Made by a program: the position numbers and the translations under genes
Part shown: piece by piece, positions 1 to 7,800 of the stretch
Position numbering within the stretch: the first letter of the stretch is position 1
How the letters are laid out: every line of letters starts with the position of its first letter
Source: Cognatazoarcus sp050305135
Lineage (GTDB): Bacteria > Pseudomonadota > Gammaproteobacteria > Burkholderiales > Rhodocyclaceae
Direction: 5' to 3'
Assembly: GCA_050305135.1 (NCBI GenBank)
Contig: JBNLET010000055.1
Location: 1 to 10,514, forward strand
DNA length: 10,514 nucleotides
The notes under the pieces: generated by a model
The model's input: the letters and a program-made list of their open reading frames with translations, nothing else
What the model was told of the DNA's origin: nothing
Database searches by the model: none

Positions 1-1290
1 CCTGGCGGCGACGCAGCCGATGGCCTGGATCGCGCTGTTGGCGATCGCGATGCCGTCGGCGCCGAGCGCCAGCGCCTTGACGAAATCGGTCGGCACGCGC
101 AGCCCGCCGGTGATGATCAGCGTCACCCGCCCGCTGGCGCCATGCTCGTCCAGGTAGCGGCGCGCGCGGGCCAGCGCCGGTATCGTCGGCACGCTGATGT
201 GGTCGCGGAACATCGCCGGTGCCGCACCGGTGCCGCCGCCGCGGCCATCGAGGATGATGTAGTCGGCGCCGGCATCGAGCGCGAAGCGGATGTCGCGCTC
301 GATGTGGTTGGCGCTCAGCTTGAAGCCGACCGGGATGCCGCCGCTCAGTTCGCGCACGCGGTCGGCGAAGCGGCGGAAATCGGCCACCGTCACGAGCTCG
401 CGGAAGGTCGGCGGCGAGACCGCCGGCTGGCCCTCCGGGATGCCGCGCACGCGGGCGATCTTGCCGACGTTCTTGTTGGCGGGCAGGTGGCCGCCGGTGC
501 CGGTCTTGGCGCCCTGCCCGCCCTTGAAGTGGAAGGCCTGCACCTGGGCGAGCAGGGCTTCCTCGAAGCCGAAGCGGGCGCTGGCGAGTTCGTAGAAATA
601 GCGCGAGTTCTCGGCCTGCTCTTCCGGCAGCATGCCGCCCTCGCCCGAACAGATGCCGGTGCCGGCCCGCTCGGCGCCGCGGGCCAGCGCCACCTTGGCC
701 TCCTCGGACAGCGAACCGAAGCTCATGTCAGAGACGAACAGCGGAATCTTCAGCACCAGCGGCCGCTTCGCCTGCGGGCCGATGACCAGTTCGGTCGCCA
801 CCGGCACGTCCTCCATCAGCGGCTTGGTGGCCATCTGCGCCACCATGATCTGCAACTCGTCCCACCGCGGCAGCAACTGGCGCGGCACGCCCATCGCGGT
901 CATCGGACCGTGGTGGCCCATCTTCGACAGGCCGTCGCGTGCCAGTTCATGGATGAAGGCCACGCTCGGTTCCTCGGGCGTCGGTTCGGCGCGCGGCGCG
1001 GCGGCCACCGCCGGCTCGCGACCGGGACCTTCCTTGCCGACGTCCTGGGCCGAGAAGCGGCGATGGGTGCCGTCGCAAAACGGCGGATTACCGGTGTGCT
1101 TGCAGGCGCACAGAAAGGCTTCGCCGTCATCCTCGGCGACGAAGGCCTTCGGCACGAACCCCGTACCCGCATGCGAGCCGTCGCAGAACGGCTGGCTGGA
1201 CGAGCGCCCGCAGACGCAGAAGTAATACTCCTTCCCCTTCTGCAGCATGACTTTCTTCGGTTTGTTGTCGGCAACGATGGGGGCTTTCAT
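1..1290 (-). CDS. Tandem-CDGSH / FMN-binding glutamate synthase-like protein (3' end outside window)
   Basis: Start is ATG at 1290-1288, preceded by GGAGG four bases upstream; 430 codons are visible and the frame is open at base 1, so the C-terminus is missing. Residues 25-40 (CVCGRSSSQPFCDGSH) and 61-76 (CACKHTGNPPFCDGTH) are two CDGSH motifs with the C-x-C-x2-S/T-x3-P-x-C-D-G-x-H pattern; each should hold a [2Fe-2S] cluster by three Cys and one His. A Pro/Ala/Glu-rich linker (about 86-109) leads to a GltB-type FMN-binding TIM barrel from about residue 120. Its marks include GQGAKTGTGGHLP (258-270), GFKLSAN (322-328), LDGRGGGTGAAP (347-358) and GADGIAIANSAIQAIGC (410-426). In glutamate synthases the region just after this carries the 3Fe-4S cysteines, here cut off. 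No glutaminase domain is present, so it is probably a stand-alone cytosolic flavin oxidoreductase that passes electrons through Fe-S clusters. Substrate unknown. Family assignment is firm; function is inference. Confidence 0.93.
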   Translation of the reverse strand, partial: MKAPIVADNKPKKVMLQKGKEYYFCVCGRSSSQPFCDGSHAGTGFVPKAFVAEDDGEAFLCACKHTGNPPFCDGTHRRFSAQDVGKEGPGREPAVAAAPRAEPTPEEPSVAFIHELARDGLSKMGHHGPMTAMGVPRQLLPRWDELQIMVAQMATKPLMEDVPVATELVIGPQAKRPLVLKIPLFVSDMSFGSLSEEAKVALARGAERAGTGICSGEGGMLPEEQAENSRYFYELASARFGFEEALLAQVQAFHFKGGQGAKTGTGGHLPANKNVGKIARVRGIPEGQPAVSPPTFRELVTVADFRRFADRVRELSGGIPVGFKLSANHIERDIRFALDAGADYIILDGRGGGTGAAPAMFRDHISVPTIPALARARRYLDEHGASGRVTLIITGGLRVPTDFVKALALGADGIAIANSAIQAIGCVAAR

Positions 1291-1294
1291 GATT

Positions 1295-1299
1295 CCTCC
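1295..1299 (-). promoter_or_regulatory. Shine-Dalgarno site of the CDGSH/FMN protein
   Basis: GGAGG on the minus strand lies four bases before the ATG at 1290. It fixes the start of the CDGSH/FMN gene, and the encoded N-terminus leads directly into the first CDGSH motif. Confidence 0.75.
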
Positions 1300-1348
1300 G
1301 GGAGCGGAAACGACGCGGCCGCCGACCCGCGTCGACGCCTCGGGTGTC

Positions 1349-1354
1349 ATTGTA
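1349..1354 (-). promoter_or_regulatory. Candidate -10 box for the CDGSH/FMN gene
   Basis: TACAAT on the minus strand matches the sigma70 -10 consensus at five of six positions and would give a leader of about 50 bases. I see no convincing -35 hexamer 16-18 bases upstream, so this is only a candidate. Confidence 0.25.
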
Positions 1355-1406
1355 GGAAGCGAGCGGCGAGGACGGCGGCCAATCGGCCGGGCGAGGCCCT
1401 GCGGCT

Positions 1407-1423
1407 CAACCATAATTCGGTTG
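1407..1423. promoter_or_regulatory. Inverted repeat CAACC-N7-GGTTG in the divergent intergenic region
   Basis: Perfect 5-bp arms flank an AT-rich centre (ATAATTC), the most AT-rich patch of the gap between the CDGSH/FMN gene and the creatininase gene. The centre includes CATAAT, which could serve as a -10 box for the plus-strand gene. Size and placement would fit an operator for a dimeric regulator, but the arms are short and chance is possible. Confidence 0.25.
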
Positions 1424-1442
1424 TTCGAGGCATTGCGAGCGA

Positions 1443-1532
1443 ATGTCGTGGCTGCAGATCGTTCCGTTGATGGCGGCTCCGCTGCCCGTCCTTCGCAGGG
1501 CCGTGCCGCCGGGCGGAAGACGCATGGCGTAG
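1443..1532 (+). CDS. Possible 29-aa hydrophobic leader ORF or frame-shifted N-terminus of the creatininase
   Basis: ATG at 1443 opens a frame reading MSWLQIVPLMAAPLPVLRRA and nine further residues, closing with TAG at 1530-1532. The first 17 residues are mostly hydrophobic, somewhat like a signal-peptide core, though without a positive n-region. The stop overlaps the probable GTG start of the creatininase by one base (TAGTG), an arrangement typical of translational coupling. No strong Shine-Dalgarno precedes it: GAGG at 1427-1430 is 12 bases away. It could be a coupled leader peptide, a signal peptide separated from its enzyme by a one-base deletion or sequencing error, or chance. Confidence 0.25.
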   Translation: MSWLQIVPLMAAPLPVLRRAVPPGGRRMA

Positions 1533-2263
1533 TGCTGGCCGATCTCAGCTGGCCGCAGGCCGAAGCGGTGCTGACCGCCGCTGCCGTGGTGGTGATACCG
1601 CTCGGCGCCGCGGCCAAGGAGCACGGCCCTCATCTGCGCCTGGACAACGACCTGCGCCTCGCTGAGTACCTGGCGGCGCGCGTCGTCGGGGCCGCCGAGG
1701 TGGTGCTGGCACCGACCATTCCGTATCACTTCTTCCCGGCCTTCGTCGAGTATCCGGGTTCCACCCATCTGGGTTTCGACACCGCCCGCGAGTTGCTGCT
1801 CGACATCGTCCGCAGCGTGGCACGCCACGGGCCGCGCCGCTTCTACGTGCTGAACACCGGAATCTCGACGATCGCGCCGCTGCAGGCCGCCGCCGAGCGA
1901 CTGGCGGAAGACGGCATCGTGCTTCGCTTCACCGACCTGCGCGCCGCCGGCGCGGATGCACGAATGCGCGTCGAACGGCAGCGGCGCGGCAGCCATGCCG
2001 ACGAGATCGAGACCTCGCTGATGCTGCATATCGCGCCGGAGCGCGTGGACATGACGCGCGCGGTGCGCGACGACAATCCGGCGGCGCCGGGCGGGCTGAC
2101 CCGCAACGCGGCCGGCAAAGGCATCTACTCGCCCTCGGGCGTGTGGGGCGACGCCACGCTGGCGACGCGGGAAAAGGGGCGCATCGTGGTCGAGGCGATG
2201 GTGGCGCACATCCTTGCCGAACTCTCTGCACTGCGCGATTCCGCTTGTCCGAAAGCGGAATGA
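1532..2263 (+). CDS. Creatininase-family hydrolase
   Basis: With GTG at 1532 the product is 243 aa, about the usual size for the creatininase / MftE-like metal-dependent amidohydrolases. Family marks are IPLGAAAKEHGPHLRLDND (22-40, with E30, H31, H34, D38 and D40 as likely metal-site residues), IPYHFFPAFVEYPGS (63-77), the FYVLNTGIS strand (104-112) and SHADEIETS (154-162). Two deviations stand out: Glu directly precedes His in KEHG where the classical motif is E-x-H, and the usual N-x-H-G-G-N segment reads NTGIS, lacking the His. I recall a subfamily with this pattern, so it is probably not inactivated, but creatinine need not be the substrate. The start is uncertain. A GGCGGAAGA stretch ends 11 bases before GTG 1532. 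GTG 1448 would add a hydrophilic 28-residue extension, and a signal-like segment lies in another frame at 1443-1529. It diverges from the CDGSH/FMN gene. Confidence 0.85.
   Translation: MLADLSWPQAEAVLTAAAVVVIPLGAAAKEHGPHLRLDNDLRLAEYLAARVVGAAEVVLAPTIPYHFFPAFVEYPGSTHLGFDTARELLLDIVRSVARHGPRRFYVLNTGISTIAPLQAAAERLAEDGIVLRFTDLRAAGADARMRVERQRRGSHADEIETSLMLHIAPERVDMTRAVRDDNPAAPGGLTRNAAGKGIYSPSGVWGDATLATREKGRIVVEAMVAHILAELSALRDSACPKAE
2238..2261. other. 9-bp hairpin overlapping the creatininase stop codon
   Basis: ATTCCGCTT (2238-2246) and AAGCGGAAT (2253-2261) are perfect arms around a six-base loop; the right arm ends on the first base of the TGA. No T-run follows on either strand, so it is not a canonical intrinsic terminator. 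It might slow 3' decay or help end the transcript. Confidence 0.35.
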
Positions 2264-2519
2264 GTCGATCGCGCTGATCGATGCCGCGGCGCGCGCAGCG
2301 AGGAAGACCGCGGCGCCGGCTTCCGTCCCGCGTTTCGCGACGGCCGCCCTGCGCCGTGCCACCTGCTCGACGGTCTGCCCGCCGAGACGGCTTCGCGGCG
2401 GGATCGAAACTCCAGCCGGCCGTGAAGCTTTCGTGATCGCCGGCCGCCAGCATGGTCGTGCCGGAAACCCGAAGACAACACACCGGCGCCCCCTTTACCG
2501 CACCGACTGGAGGTCGACC
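2264..2519. other. Intergenic region before the exported-protein gene
   Basis: These 256 bases hold no credible gene. They contain GC-rich palindromic patches, including two copies of GCCGGCC at about 2415-2446 flanking CGTGA-AGCTTT-CGTGA, a short direct repeat. The frame of the downstream gene stays open through this region, but the encoded residues are Arg/Ala-rich and unlike a protein N-terminus. I see no clear -35/-10 pair. Confidence 0.4.
2509..2513 (+). promoter_or_regulatory. Shine-Dalgarno site of the exported protein
   Basis: GGAGG lies six bases before ATG 2520 and decides the start: the reading frame is open back to 2214, but only the 2520 start yields a proper signal peptide at the N-terminus. 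Confidence 0.85.
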
Positions 2520-3548
2520 ATGAATATCGTGCAACTCGCATCGCTGGGCCGCAGATCGCTGAGCGCCATCGGCGTCGCATTGGCCCTGTCCGCCATGCAC
2601 ACCGCGCCCGCGTTCGCCGACGAGGAACGCAAGCTGTTCGTCGAGAGCGCCGTCGAGCATCCCGACCACACCGTGACGCTGCCGCTCTACCACGGCGTCA
2701 GCGCCGGCCGCAGCGTCTGGTACGTCATCCTCGACGCCTCCGACGGCAAGGATGCCGCCCGGCTCGGCGTCAACCAGTCGTCCAAGCTGACCAACGCGCG
2801 CGACACCGCCGCGGTGCAGCGGGTGACGCTGAGCGACGGCGTGATCGAGTTCGCTTCCAGCGTGGACTTCTCGCCCGAGCGCGTCGTCACGCCGGGTCCC
2901 GGCGGCTTCCCGCCGGTCGAGCCGACCTCGCCCGGCGCCGTCGGCGAGCCCGGCTACAGCCCGCTGATCCAGTTGCCCGACGGCCACATCCTGAACGCGC
3001 CCCAGGTCGCCAACGACAGCGGCCTCGCAGACAAGGTGGTGGACATCGATTTCGAGGCCCTCACCGTGCGCTACCTCGAAACCGACGGTTTCTCGGGCGG
3101 CAAGGCGGTGCGCTACGTCTCCACCGACGCCTCCGATCCGGTCGTCGCCGCGCTGGAGGGCGTGACCTACGCGCCGGCGCTGACCGCGGCGCCGATGGCC
3201 GGCGGCGACGGCACCGACTCGGCCCGCGCCAGCCTGGCCGCCTTCGTCAACGGCCAGACCGGCGCCCTGAATCCCCAGCGCCAGGGCCTGAACTCCGCCC
3301 TCACGGACGGCCTCGATCCGCTCAACGTGCTGGCGTGGAACCCGAGCCAGGGACGCTACAGCCCGCTGTGGGACGTCTTTCCGGCGGCCTGGAGCCCAAT
3401 CGCGGTGGCGACCGGCGACAACCTGCGCCAGACCGACTTCGGCGACATCCTCAACCTGGCGCAGAAAGACATCGTGACTGCGCCGGACGGCAGCCCCTTC
3501 GGTGCCGCCGACTTCATCGTCGATTGCCCGATCATCAGCATGGAGTGA
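2520..3548 (+). CDS. Exported protein of unknown function with internal two-fold repeat
   Basis: The product is 342 aa. Residues 1-33 form a Sec-type signal peptide: R11-R12 in the n-region, a hydrophobic core at about 14-26, and a likely signal peptidase I site after A33 (AFA|DE). There is no lipobox Cys and no later membrane segment, so a periplasmic or secreted location is expected. I do not recognise a named function. The mature part carries an internal duplication: residues 59-84 align with 190-215 at a constant offset of 131 (G-x-S-x-G-R/K-x-V-x-Y-V-x-x-D-A-S-D, then A-A and G-V), and GYSPL at 145-149 echoes RYSPL at 279-283. The second copy has a conspicuous motif LNVLAWNPSQGRYSPLWDVF (268-287). 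A single Cys (C336) near the C-terminus cannot form an internal disulfide. Catalytic residues are not evident, so a binding or structural role is possible. The gene stands alone, ahead of a strong hairpin. Confidence 0.88.
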   Translation: MNIVQLASLGRRSLSAIGVALALSAMHTAPAFADEERKLFVESAVEHPDHTVTLPLYHGVSAGRSVWYVILDASDGKDAARLGVNQSSKLTNARDTAAVQRVTLSDGVIEFASSVDFSPERVVTPGPGGFPPVEPTSPGAVGEPGYSPLIQLPDGHILNAPQVANDSGLADKVVDIDFEALTVRYLETDGFSGGKAVRYVSTDASDPVVAALEGVTYAPALTAAPMAGGDGTDSARASLAAFVNGQTGALNPQRQGLNSALTDGLDPLNVLAWNPSQGRYSPLWDVFPAAWSPIAVATGDNLRQTDFGDILNLAQKDIVTAPDGSPFGAADFIVDCPIISME

Positions 3549-3555
3549 GGACGCG

Positions 3556-3589
3556 CGCGCCGTCGGAAGCCGCGCCTTCCGACGGCGCG
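3556..3589. terminator. 14-bp hairpin between convergent genes
   Basis: Perfect 14-bp arms at 3556-3569 and 3576-3589 (core GCCGTCGGAAG / CTTCCGACGGC) enclose a six-base loop, starting eight bases after the stop of the exported-protein gene. No T-tract follows on either strand, so it is not a textbook intrinsic terminator, but its strength and its position between convergent transcription units support a two-way termination or mRNA 3'-end role. Confidence 0.6.
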
Positions 3590-3657
3590 GTCCGGCGCTC
3601 GCCCGGGCGGGCATCCCGCAAGCCGCCGGGCAGCCGGTCCGGCACGCAAGTCCGGAT

Positions 3658-3676
3658 CGCCCGCCGATGACGGGCG
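3658..3676 (-). terminator. Small GC hairpin just after jetD
   Basis: CGCCCG arms (3658-3663 and 3671-3676) with a seven-base loop lie two bases past the jetD stop codon on the minus strand. A further TCCGG/CCGGA pair follows at about 3637-3655. There is no U-run. Together with the 14-bp hairpin these probably close the jet transcript. Confidence 0.35.
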
Positions 3677-3678
3677 GT

Positions 3679-4881
3679 TCAGCCACCAGCCCCCTGGGGA
3701 TCTGGCGACAACTGCCGATCGAGCCGGTCGCGCACCCAGCCGAAGCCGAGATGCTCCTGCTCCAGCCGCAGCCTTTCGCGGATGCGGTTGTCCCGCAGAT
3801 CGTCGTACAGATCGCTTTCTTCCGCCGTCAGCCGGTGCAGATCGGCTCGCGACGGCTTGTCCTCCAGCCCCCAGAACGGCTCGTGGGCCTCGAGCGTGGC
3901 GCGATCCATCAGGATGGATGCGACGTGGCCGAAGTGGCCCCGCAACTGGTCGAGGATCGCGAAGCCATGGGTATCGATGTCGCCCCAGTAATACATCGCA
4001 CACCGCTTCAGCCAGGCGGCCTCGGCCAGGGCATCCCAGCCGTAGCCGGCGCCGAAGATCGCGATCGCTCGAGGCAGGTTCGGCAAGGCCAGGAAGTTGG
4101 TCTCGTTCTCGGTGACGAGGACCTGCCGGACGTCGAGCGCCAGCCGGCCGAAGCTGCCGGCGTCCAGCGTGATGTCCGGGCACGAGGTGCCGGGAACAGC
4201 CTGCATCGCGGGGTCGAGAATCCGCAGGCGGACCCGTACCGGCTTGTGCCGGAAACCGTAGCGAGCGGCGAAGCGCGAAACACCCGTCTGCGCGGCGTCC
4301 ACGCTGTCGGCGGGCAGGACCAGATCGAGCAGTTCGGCCAGCACCGCACGGTGCGACTCGATGAACTTGCTGTGCACGCCGGGCAGATCCACCTGGCGCA
4401 CATAAATCGCCGGGCGGGGATGCCGCAGCATCCAGCCGACCACCGCCAGCAGCCGCGGCCATGCGTCGGCCAGTTGCAGGGCTTGCAGCGGTCTTCTTTC
4501 CAGCCAGGGCAACAGCGACGGACAGTCTTGCCGGGTAGTCGAGAGCAGAGCGCAAAAACGATCCCAGTCCCCTCGTCTGCCGAGCCAGTCCAGCGCGTCG
4601 TCGATCGAGTCGATCCAGACGCTGGCGGGCAGGCGCTGCAGACCCTGCACCCGGTGACGCACCTGCTGCCACTCCACCCGCACTGCAGTCGCGGTCGCCA
4701 GTTCCTTCGCCCACGCACGCACCGACTCGAAGCGCTCCGCCACGTCGGCCGATGCCGGCAGCTTGCAGCTCAGGCGCAGCGGGAATCGATTGCTTCCGTT
4801 CACCGCGTCGCGCAGCAACTCGCCCCTGTCCCACAGCCGTGCCAACTGGGCCCCCAGGTCCTTCGGCGTGGTCCACGTCAC
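3679..4881 (-). CDS. jetD: Wadjet nuclease subunit JetD (DUF3322 / DUF2220, Toprim-like)
   Basis: The product is 400 aa, usual for JetD, from a GTG start at 4881-4879 that overlaps the jetC TGA by four bases (GTGA), with GAGG about eight bases upstream. No in-frame ATG occurs before residue 151, and the frame continues upstream through jetC only as a shadow. Residues 1 to about 190 match the DUF3322 arm/dimerisation region (start VTWTTPKDLGAQLARLW; PAIYVRQVDLPGVHSKFIE at 157-175). About 200-390 is the DUF2220 domain with a Toprim-like fold related to the topoisomerase VI A subunit. Likely metal ligands are E258 in VLVTENETN and D301/D303 in YYWGDIDTHGFAIL. The conserved FGAGYG (276-281) and the C-terminal RLEQEHLGFGWV (372-383) are also present. 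JetD is the dimeric, metal-dependent nuclease that cuts DNA held by JetABC. Nothing is truncated, and all Toprim acidic residues I look for are present. Confidence 0.95.
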   Translation of the reverse strand: MTWTTPKDLGAQLARLWDRGELLRDAVNGSNRFPLRLSCKLPASADVAERFESVRAWAKELATATAVRVEWQQVRHRVQGLQRLPASVWIDSIDDALDWLGRRGDWDRFCALLSTTRQDCPSLLPWLERRPLQALQLADAWPRLLAVVGWMLRHPRPAIYVRQVDLPGVHSKFIESHRAVLAELLDLVLPADSVDAAQTGVSRFAARYGFRHKPVRVRLRILDPAMQAVPGTSCPDITLDAGSFGRLALDVRQVLVTENETNFLALPNLPRAIAIFGAGYGWDALAEAAWLKRCAMYYWGDIDTHGFAILDQLRGHFGHVASILMDRATLEAHEPFWGLEDKPSRADLHRLTAEESDLYDDLRDNRIRERLRLEQEHLGFGWVRDRLDRQLSPDPQGAGG

Positions 4882-7800
4882 GGCAGCGCCTCGCGCACGG
4901 CCGGCGGCGTCATGTTGGCCTTTTGCGCCCGGTATTCCTCGATCGAAAGATTGCGCAGCTTGGAGGCCCGGCCGCCTTCGTTGTGTACGAAGCCCACGCT
5001 CGATACGAAGGGCTCGATGATGTGGATCTTTTGCAGCGGCGTGACGATCAGCAATTGCAGATTGAGCTGCCGGAAGAGCCTCAGGCCGTACTGGGCCGAT
5101 TCGTCCGAGCCGCGCCCGAAGGCTTCGTCGATGACCACGAAGCGGAACGAGCGGGAGCGCAGCTCGCCCCACTCCAGGCCGAACTGGTAGGCGAGACTGG
5201 CGGCCAGGATCGTATAGGCCAGTTTTTCCTTCTGGCCGCCGGATTTGCCGCCGGAGTCGGAGTAGTGCTCGTGCTCGGCGCCGTCCTCGCGCCAGCGCTC
5301 GCTGGCGGCGAACAGGAACCAGTTGCGCACGTCGGTGACCTTGGCGGTCCAGCGCCGATCCTGCTCCGACAAGCCCTCGCGGCCGCGGAAACGGTCGATG
5401 ATCGTCTTGACCTGCAGGAACTTGGCCTCGGAATACTGGGCGTCGCCCGAGCCGGTGAGCGCGCCTTCGGTGCAGGCACGAAGATCGGCCTGGAAGTCGC
5501 GGATCTCGACATCCGGACTGAGCTGCGATTCCAGCACGATGAAGCGGCCCGGGTTGTAGTCGATCTGGGTGAGGGACTCGTTGATGCGGCCGATGCGCTC
5601 CTTGATGGTCTCGCGCTCGCGGGCGAGCTGGGCGTTGAAGTTGGCGATCTCGTTGATGGTGTTGACGTTGAGCAGTTCCTTGAAGCGCGCCTCGAAGCGC
5701 GGCAGGTCGTCCCGGTTCAACTGATCGAGCAGGGTCCGGTATTCGAAGGCGGCTTCCAGGCTGGCGTCGAACTCGGCGGTTTCCAGCTTGTAGGCATCCT
5801 TGAAGGCCGACATGGCCTTGATGATCCGCTCGGCAAGGCGCGACAAGGCCTTGGCCTCGGCGTCCATGCGGCCCTGCAGCGCGTCGCGCAGGTCGCGCTC
5901 GCGGTTGTCGCAGGAATCCACCGAGAGCTGGTGCCCGCCCAGCAGCTCGGCCCGCAGCGCCGCCAGCCGCTCGCGCAGCGGCGGCGCGATTTCGGCCAGC
6001 AGCTCGGCGGTCTGCTGGCGCAAGGTCTCGGTGGTCTTGCGATGGGCATCGGTGCTGCCGAGCTTCTGATCCACCGCGGACAGGGATGCCTCCGTTTCCA
6101 CAAGGGCCGCCCGGACGGCTTCCAATTGGGCGGCGAGCTCCCGCAGCCGGTCGCTGGCAGCTTCGAGGCGGGCCTTTTCGTCCTGCAGGCGGGCGATCTC
6201 GGTGGCACAGGCCGGCCAGTCCAGGTCGCGGAAATCGACGAACTCCGCCACCGCCGCCAGCGCCTCGACCTGCCGGCGCAGCTTGCCCTGCTCCGCCTGG
6301 GCCGCGCCGATGCGGCTGCCCAACTCGCCGAGGCGGCTCTCCAGGGCCTGCTGCTGGGCTTCCAGTGCCGCGATCTTGGCCTCGTTGCTCCATCCCAGCA
6401 CGTAGCGACTGCGGTCGTCGAGCCGGTGGCGGTCGTCCTTTTCGTGGCGCTCCCCCGGCGCCTTGATCTGGCCGGCTCGCGTCAACGCCCGCGTCTCACG
6501 CCGAAACCGCTCCTGGCTGGCGCAGCAGGCGTAGTCGAAGCGGTGCGCCAGCTCCCTCGCCAGCCAGTCGTGGAAGCCGGAGTCGGGTTTGACGGCAAGC
6601 TTGTGCACCAGCGAGTTCCGGTGCAGCGAAGGCAGATCGCTGCCGCGGCCGGCACGCACCCGGAAATACACCAGCCGCCCGGCCAGATGAGTGCGGTCCA
6701 CCCAGGCCGCCACCTCGGCGTAGCGGGCATCCGGCACCAGCAGGGAAAGACCGAAGTTGTGCAGCACACGCTCGACGGCGCCCTCCCAGTCGCGCTCCTC
6801 TTCGCGCACCTGGATCAGCTCGCCGGTGAAGGGCATCTCGGCCTCGTCCAGGCCCAGGGCGTCGCAGATGGCGCTGCGCATCGCCACCTGCAGGCGCGGG
6901 ATGTTGCTGCGGCGCTCCCGCAGGCTGGCGAGATCCTCGCCCAGGCGGTCGTGCTCCCGCTTGCCTTCGCGCAACGTGACGCCCCATTCGGTGATCTGGT
7001 TCTGCAGCGCGCTTTCCTGCTCGCCCAACTCGTCGCGCAGCTCGGCCAGCGCCTTGCGCTGGGCGGCGAAAGCCGCTTCGTCGCCGGCCGGCGTTTCGCC
7101 CACCGCGGCCAGCAGCTCGGCATGGCGCCCGGCGCGCTGCCGGCGGCGGTCCCGCTCCCGCTCCTGATCGCGGATCTCGAGCGCGAGCTGCTCCAGGCGA
7201 TCGCCGCCGTTTTCCGCCACCGCCGTTCGCAGCCGATCGACCTCGGTGCGTTCCCTGTCGCGCTGCTCGGCGTGGCGCGCCTTGCGCGCAGCAAGACGGC
7301 CGAGTTCCTCGGCCAGCAGTTGCAGGCGCCGGTCCAGCAGGCCCAGCTTGAGTTCCGCGAAGTAGGGCTTGAGGGCTTCCCGGCAGGCACGCAGATTCTC
7401 CAGCTCCAGCGCCTGTTGCTGGTACCGATCGCAATCGCCCACCAGCGGAACGAGCAGCGCCACCTGCCGCTTGGCCTTCAGCACCGCCTCGTGGGCCCGG
7501 TTGAGGTCGTCGAAGTGGCCGATCAGGGCGTTGATGCGCGGCGCCACGTCGAAGGGCTCCAGCATGTGGCTGCGCACGAAATCGGTCAGGTTGCCGACCG
7601 ATTTCATCGACACCGTCTGGTGGAACAGCTCCATGGCCTGTTCGTTGTCGATGCCGAAACGGCGGCGGTACCAGGCGCCGTACTTCGGAAACGCGTCTTC
7701 GATCGCCGCCCCGGCGGCCCGCAGCTTCTTGCGCAGTTGCGCGATGTCGGTGCCGAAGTGGGCGAAGTCCGCGGCGATCGAAAGCTCGCGCTCGGCGCCG

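Noticed and set aside
142..1470. A 442-codon plus-strand frame across the CDGSH/FMN gene
   Set aside because: It lies opposite a gene with strong Fe-S and FMN motifs and has the Ala/Arg/His-rich composition of an antisense shadow.
2238..2261. Treating the hairpin at the creatininase stop codon as an intrinsic terminator
   Set aside because: There is no T-run on either strand and the stem overlaps coding sequence, so it is listed only as a hairpin.
1929..3686. A 585-codon minus-strand frame across the creatininase and exported-protein genes
   Set aside because: Both plus-strand genes have family motifs or a signal peptide with a good ribosome site; the antisense product has neither.
4882..6393. 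Upstream extension of the jetD frame through jetC, giving a 904-residue product
   Set aside because: The extra part is Arg/Ala/Gly/Pro-rich shadow sequence over jetC; the JetD family starts near the GTG at 4881, which overlaps the jetC stop.
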